Below, piece after piece: positions 3,837 to 6,133 of a stretch of DNA of 6,133 nt. Location of the stretch: positions 1 to 6,133 of the forward strand of contig JACPZF010000071.1 of assembly GCA_016195615.1 (NCBI GenBank). The letters are read 5' to 3'. Origin of the DNA: Candidatus Gottesmanbacteria bacterium (lineage in GTDB: Bacteria > Patescibacteriota > Microgenomatia > JACPZF01). Position 1 is the first letter of the stretch. Each line of letters opens with the position of its first letter. The translations under genes were made by a program, and so were the position numbers. The notes beneath the pieces were generated by a model. The model had not been told where the DNA came from, searched no databases, and saw only the letters and a list, made by a program, of their open reading frames with translations.

Positions 3837-4705
3837 TAAAAAATCTGTCGCAATTCCTCTGCCGCAACAGACGGATCCACGATATTTACGGATAATCCTG
3901 TTCCCAGTTCAAACCCCGCGCGATGAATAAAACGCGGAATGATTCGTAAATACCAGGTTTTACTCTGATGAATATAGTAATTGTAGGTAAAATCAGTATC
4001 GACATTTATTTTAGCAACCACCGGACTTTGCGAAATTTTAGCCAATTTTTGTAAAGACAATTGCAGAATTTTTGCTAAATCGATAATTTCTTCGTCGGAA
4101 ATTTCGCCAAAAGAAATTTCTTTTTCTTTTCCCGCCTCATCCCTTTTTTCCTTGGGAGCAATCCAAACCTCATACGGCCACTGCGAAAAATCCGGACAGT
4201 AAACATTAAAAAAAGTATTTTCGTCAACGATATTGTTTAACGCTTCCGGCGACAGGGCGTCGAGAGTTATTTGCCGCGGGATCACGACCAGCTGGGAATG
4301 GGGGTGGCTAAGCGAGGCGCCAGAGTGTTTGCCGTGGTTGCAAAAAATTAACACGTGTCCTTGATTTTGGTAGTTTTGATATCTTTGGCGATAAACTTTT
4401 AAAATTAAACCAACCTGTTCGAGTTCTAATTCTTCAATATCGCGAAACCCATCCGGGCTGTGGATAATGACTTCGTGAATATCGGTAATTTTAAATTTAT
4501 TGGGAACGACGCGAACTTTCCAGCCCGGCTTATTCCAGTTGCCTTCGCCGCCGACGCGCCAGACCTCGGGAGGCGTTTCGTTTTCGTTGCCTTCACAAAA
4601 AGGACAGGTACTTTTCTGTTTTACTAAATTCTCTGGTCTTTCTACCCTGCTTGGCGCAATCACCACCCATCTTCTCGTGCTTTGGTCCGGTACAAATTTG
4701 GCCAT
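3836..4705 (-). CDS. galT: galactose-1-phosphate uridylyltransferase family protein
   Basis: GalT transfers UMP between UDP-glucose and galactose-1-phosphate (Leloir pathway) through a uridylylated histidine. The product is 289 aa from the ATG at 4705. Residues 1-30 include STRRWVVIAPSRVERP. The zinc-binding CPFCEGNE is at 34-41 (C34, C37), VRVVPNKFK at about 64-72, HEVIIHSPDG at 77-86, and the active-site HPHSQ at 134-138 (nucleophile H136 by analogy with E. coli HPH). WYLRIIPRFIHRAGFELGTG near the C-terminus is also typical. The E. coli zinc ligand in SPDH appears as Gly86 here. A start at 4810 is possible in frame but would read the (AAG)7 tract as polyleucine; AAGGAG (4710-4715) 4 nt before 4705 decides the start. 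Related ADP-glucose phosphorylase activity cannot be excluded. Confidence 0.88.
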   Translation of the reverse strand: MAKFVPDQSTRRWVVIAPSRVERPENLVKQKSTCPFCEGNENETPPEVWRVGGEGNWNKPGWKVRVVPNKFKITDIHEVIIHSPDGFRDIEELELEQVGLILKVYRQRYQNYQNQGHVLIFCNHGKHSGASLSHPHSQLVVIPRQITLDALSPEALNNIVDENTFFNVYCPDFSQWPYEVWIAPKEKRDEAGKEKEISFGEISDEEIIDLAKILQLSLQKLAKISQSPVVAKINVDTDFTYNYYIHQSKTWYLRIIPRFIHRAGFELGTGLSVNIVDPSVAAEELRQIF

Positions 4706-4723
4706 TTTTCTCCTTGTCATTCT

Positions 4724-4752
4724 ATTAAAACAAAACCTGGCCGTCTTGACAA
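4724..4752 (-). promoter_or_regulatory. galT promoter
   Basis: On the minus strand the -35 box TTGTCA (4747-4752), a 17-nt spacer and the -10 box TTTAAT (4724-4729) predict a start near 4717, giving a leader of about 12 nt that contains the SD AAGGAG (4710-4715). The -35 box overlaps that of the divergent gene by 5 bp. Confidence 0.6.
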
Positions 4753-4777
4753 GAAGAAGAAGAAGAAGAAGTACCAT
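4746..4777 (+). promoter_or_regulatory. putative promoter of the 89-aa gene with a trinucleotide-repeat spacer
   Basis: TTGACA (4746-4751) is a consensus -35 box. The best nearby -10 is TACCAT (4772-4777), with a 20-nt spacer made almost wholly of AAG repeats. Twenty is 3 nt above the optimum, exactly one repeat unit. The -10 box is weak, so this is tentative. Confidence 0.4.
4751..4771 (+). repeat. (AAG)7 trinucleotide microsatellite
   Basis: Seven uninterrupted AAG units lie in the divergent control region between galT and the 89-aa gene, between the candidate -35 and -10 boxes of the latter. Tracts of this type can change length by slippage. Confidence 0.95.
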
Positions 4778-4812
4778 TTTATTTAAAGAAATTAATAAAA
4801 AAGGGTGCATTT

Positions 4813-5082
4813 ATGACCGAAGATATTTCTAAAATTAGTCCTGAAGCCAAATTGAAAGCTGCGGCCGAAATGATCTTAGAATCTCTCTCTGATGACCAAG
4901 TCGCTACTTTTTATAATTCCGCTACATGGGATGATGGAGAAACAAGATCGAGATTACAAAACAAACCTTGGTTTTCAAAAATAGAATCTCTTTTTACAGA
5001 AAATGGGGGGAAAGATTTACACCCAACAATGCTTGAAGCAATGGCACCAATAGTAGTAAAAAGACTAACTCCCCAGGGTTAA
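4813..5082 (+). CDS. hypothetical protein, 89 aa
   Basis: I do not recognise this protein. It is soluble, with no signal peptide or membrane segment. Residues 1-35 (MTEDISKISPEAKLKAAAEMILESLSDDQVATFYN) look helical and acidic. A middle part follows with tryptophans in SATWDDGETRSRLQNKPWFSKIESLF, and the end is HPTMLEAMAPIVVKRLTPQG. Codon use resembles its neighbours. A GGGTG at 4803-4807 lies 5 nt before the ATG and could serve as a modest SD. It is divergent from galT across a 107-bp control region with overlapping -35 boxes. The long open frame, SD and promoter-like context support a real gene; no function can be assigned. Confidence 0.7.
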   Translation: MTEDISKISPEAKLKAAAEMILESLSDDQVATFYNSATWDDGETRSRLQNKPWFSKIESLFTENGGKDLHPTMLEAMAPIVVKRLTPQG

Positions 5083-5111
5083 AAATACTCTAAAAATAAG
5101 TTAATAATGTT

Positions 5112-5135
5112 GCCTCAATGCGATGATATAGCGGA
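5112..5135 (+). repeat. 24-bp repeat, left copy flanking the toxin-antitoxin module
   Basis: This stretch matches 5884-5907 at 21 of 24 positions in the same orientation, both starting GCCTCAAT and continuing through CGATGATA to CGGA. The left copy has lost perfect hairpin symmetry. It lies 12 bp beyond the toxin stop codon. Confidence 0.65.
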
Positions 5136-5147
5136 TAGAAACCGTTG

Positions 5148-5564
5148 TTAATCGAGCGCAGAATAGATATTCTCTTGAAATTCTTTGGGTGTCATAATTT
5201 TAATTCCTTTAAAGGTTTTAATCTTTAAAAGATGTTTATCGCCTGAAATAATTATATCCGCTTTTCCTTCCCACGCACATTCAAGAATTTTGTTATCCGC
5301 CGGATCATCTTTAATAATCCTGACTCTTTTTTTGGGTTCAATAATTTCGCAGAAACTTTGCAGTAATTCTTCTAAAAGGTCAAGTTTCTCGCTGGTATAT
5401 TCAAACTTTATTCCTAGTACTCCTAGCAGTTCGGAAATGATTTCCTTTGATATTACAAGTTCAAAAGAAGAATCCCGAGGTGAATCAAATAATTTCCTCG
5501 TAATGCTTTGAGGAAAATGCAAGGCAGAAATATAGATATTGGTATCTAAAACAATTTTCTTCAT
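5148..5564 (-). CDS. PIN-domain toxin of a type II toxin-antitoxin system
   Basis: PIN-domain toxins are Mg-dependent ribonucleases, usually cutting tRNA or other RNA, held in check by a cognate antitoxin. The 138-aa protein matches the 'putative toxin component, PIN family' group. It starts IVLDTNIYISALHFP (4-18, with D7 and N9). SKEIISELLGVL (39-50) holds the usual second acid at E45, VRIIKDDPADNKILECA (81-97) has D90-N91, and ADIIISGDKHLLKIKTFKGIKIMTPKEF (102-129) has D109. All expected acidic residues are present, so it looks intact. Its ATG shares one base with the antitoxin stop (TAATG), which implies translational coupling; only a weak GAAGAG precedes it. The RNA target is unknown. It is distinct in sequence style from classical VapC. 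Confidence 0.9.
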   Translation of the reverse strand: MKKIVLDTNIYISALHFPQSITRKLFDSPRDSSFELVISKEIISELLGVLGIKFEYTSEKLDLLEELLQSFCEIIEPKKRVRIIKDDPADNKILECAWEGKADIIISGDKHLLKIKTFKGIKIMTPKEFQENIYSALD

Positions 5565-5803
5565 TAACGGGCTCTTCGGTAATCGGCAATGATTTTTTCG
5601 ACGTCTTTTTCTTTAATCTTCATTTTCTTTGCTTGGTTTTGGGCATAGTAATAAAGTGATTGCATACGAAAACGCTCTAAAAGATAGCTTCTTATTGCCT
5701 CGCGAAATAGCTCGCTTCGAGATCGAAGTTCCGTTTTAGCCACTTCGTCGGCAAGTTTTAAAAGCTTAGTTGGTAAAGAAATATTTATTACTTGTCCGTT
5801 CAT
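5564..5803 (-). CDS. ribbon-helix-helix (CopG-type) antitoxin
   Basis: The 79-aa partner of the PIN toxin precedes it with a 1-bp overlap, the usual antitoxin-first order. The RHH DNA-binding fold is clear: a beta strand QVINISLPTKLL (4-15), helix A LADEVAKTELR and helix B SRSELFREAIRSYLLERF (28-45). The C-terminal region (46-79, basic, ending EKIIADYRRAR) is the part expected to wrap around the toxin. RHH antitoxins commonly repress their own promoter as dimers arranged along the DNA, which fits the three 11-bp iterons at 5816-5848. The ATG at 5801-5803 lies about 11 nt after the predicted transcription start, with only a weak GAG as SD. Confidence 0.9.
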   Translation of the reverse strand: MNGQVINISLPTKLLKLADEVAKTELRSRSELFREAIRSYLLERFRMQSLYYYAQNQAKKMKIKEKDVEKIIADYRRAR

Positions 5804-5815
5804 ATTTAACTCTTG

Positions 5816-5849
5816 TATAAAGTTTATATAAAGATTATATAATTGTCAA
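5816..5849 (-). promoter_or_regulatory. toxin-antitoxin promoter overlapped by three 11-bp iterons (operator)
   Basis: On the minus strand TTGACA (5844-5849) is a consensus -35, with -10 candidates TAAACT (5821-5826, 17-nt spacer) or TATAAA (5823-5828, 15-nt spacer). On the plus strand, TATAAAG at 5816 and 5827 and TATAATT at 5838 are spaced exactly 11 bp apart, one DNA turn. They cover the spacer and -10, as expected for an RHH autorepressor. Confidence 0.6.
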
Positions 5850-5883
5850 TCGGCAACTATTAAAAAATTATTTTTATGGCTTG

Positions 5884-5907
5884 GCCTCAATCCGATGATA
5901 CATCGGA
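5884..5907 (+). repeat. 24-bp repeat, right copy flanking the toxin-antitoxin module
   Basis: The right copy carries a perfect hairpin, TCCGATG-ATA-CATCGGA (5891-5907). Its 18-bp core, 5889-5906, is identical to 517-534 inside nusG. It matches 5112-5135 at 21 of 24 positions. Confidence 0.75.
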
Positions 5908-6044
5908 ATGATTGCGCTAATTATCTTGTGATGTCTTTATGATTAAACCCTTCCATTCTAAGTTCCGTATATAATGGCAGCCAAATACTTTCTATATATA
6001 GCTCTTTAAAAACGAAATGTCAGGTTTTGTAGTATCCTAAAAGA
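5908..6044. other. noncoding stretch before the terminal CDS fragment
   Basis: No gene is supported here. It is AT-rich and contains an isolated perfect -10-like TATAAT (5970-5975) without a matching -35. If the following CDS is a transposase, the element's left end may lie in this stretch, but no terminal inverted repeat can be confirmed without the other end. Confidence 0.4.
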
Positions 6045-6133
6045 GTGATACGCATTAACCTGTCCGATGATGAAAAACATCTTCTTAAAGGATATTTTAC
6101 CACATCACCCATAGCGCTTATCCGGTTGAAAGC
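6045..6133 (+). CDS. putative IS630-like transposase or HTH protein, N-terminal fragment (runs off the window)
   Basis: From a GTG at 6045 the frame stays open to the window end (29 codons). It reads VIRINLSDDEKHLLKGYFTT followed by SPIALIRLKA. An opening with LSDDEKHLL and then a helix containing RLKA is reminiscent of the N-terminal domain of IS630-type transposases and related HTH proteins, where a similar helix leads into LKAQAILL-like sequence. The previous in-frame stop is TAG at 6030-6032, so the true start lies close to 6045. No ATG is available and no good SD is seen. The fragment is too short for certainty, and the minus strand is also open here. The repeat-rich surroundings fit a mobile element. 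Confidence 0.45.
   Translation, partial: MIRINLSDDEKHLLKGYFTTSPIALIRLK

Noticed and set aside
4706..4810. In-frame upstream start for galT at 4810, adding a leucine-rich N-terminus like a signal peptide
   Set aside because: The polyleucine is the (AAG)7 tract read on the minus strand. A strong SD (AAGGAG at 4710-4715) and the family start both point to the ATG at 4705, and the galT promoter lies inside the extension.
5185..5511. Plus-strand 108-codon open frame opposite the PIN toxin
   Set aside because: The minus-strand frame has all PIN catalytic residues and couples to the antitoxin; the plus frame is a shadow rich in Ser/Ile/Leu.
5877..5912. Mini-ORF reading MAWPQSDDTSE, and a comparable mini-ORF at 5107-5151
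   Set aside because: Both are only 11-14 codons and are explained by the shared 24-bp repeat; there is no SD or conserved context.
6020..6133. Minus-strand open frame of 37 codons entering from the right edge and ending in TGA at 6020-6022
   Set aside because: Its translation resembles no family I know. The overlapping plus-strand frame has a more protein-like, transposase-like sequence. The choice is not certain.

Overview
This looks like a chromosomal segment from a small-genome bacterium, most likely a member of the Candidate Phyla Radiation (Patescibacteria), possibly Microgenomates. That placement is an inference. It rests on a secE-nusG-rplK-rplA-rplJ-rplL cluster that is not followed by rpoBC, an L1 protein with a long charged N-terminal extension and a compact second domain, weak or absent Shine-Dalgarno (SD) sequences on most ribosomal genes, and many short palindromic or tandem dispersed repeats, some inside coding sequence. 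TGA ends rplA and also closes other frames normally, so the standard bacterial code fits.

Layout. Positions 1-137 (minus) are the start of galU, divergent from secE; the two promoters interlock, and secE appears nearly leaderless. Positions 222-3425 (plus) hold the ribosomal/transcription cluster: secE, nusG, rplK (L11), rplA (L1), rplJ (L10) and rplL (L7/L12). It closes with a strong intrinsic terminator at 3471-3494. A second good promoter overlaps the end of rplA and drives a leader before rplJ that resembles the L10 autoregulatory leader, with a dispersed repeat occupying its apical region. A small excisionase-like HTH gene (3564-3803) follows and lies between two copies of a 36-bp array of 9-bp units. 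It converges on galT (3836-4705, minus). galT is divergent from an unrecognised 89-aa gene (4813-5082), and an (AAG)7 tract lies in the control region between them.

The right end is accessory in character. A two-gene toxin-antitoxin module (RHH antitoxin, then PIN-domain toxin, minus strand, 5148-5803) has a promoter overlapped by three 11-bp-spaced iterons and is flanked by imperfect 24-bp direct repeats. A probable 5' fragment of an IS630-like transposase or HTH gene runs off the window end (from 6045).

How the genes work together. The main operon supplies the SecYEG subunit SecE, the elongation factor NusG, and the L1 and L7/L12 stalks with their L11 and L10 bases. galU and galT on either side belong to UDP-sugar metabolism: GalU makes UDP-glucose, which GalT uses to convert galactose-1-phosphate. 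The clearest theme is the density of short repeats in and around essential genes: in the galU and secE-nusG spacers, inside nusG, in the rplK and rplJ leaders, inside rplJ, and around the HTH gene and the toxin-antitoxin module.
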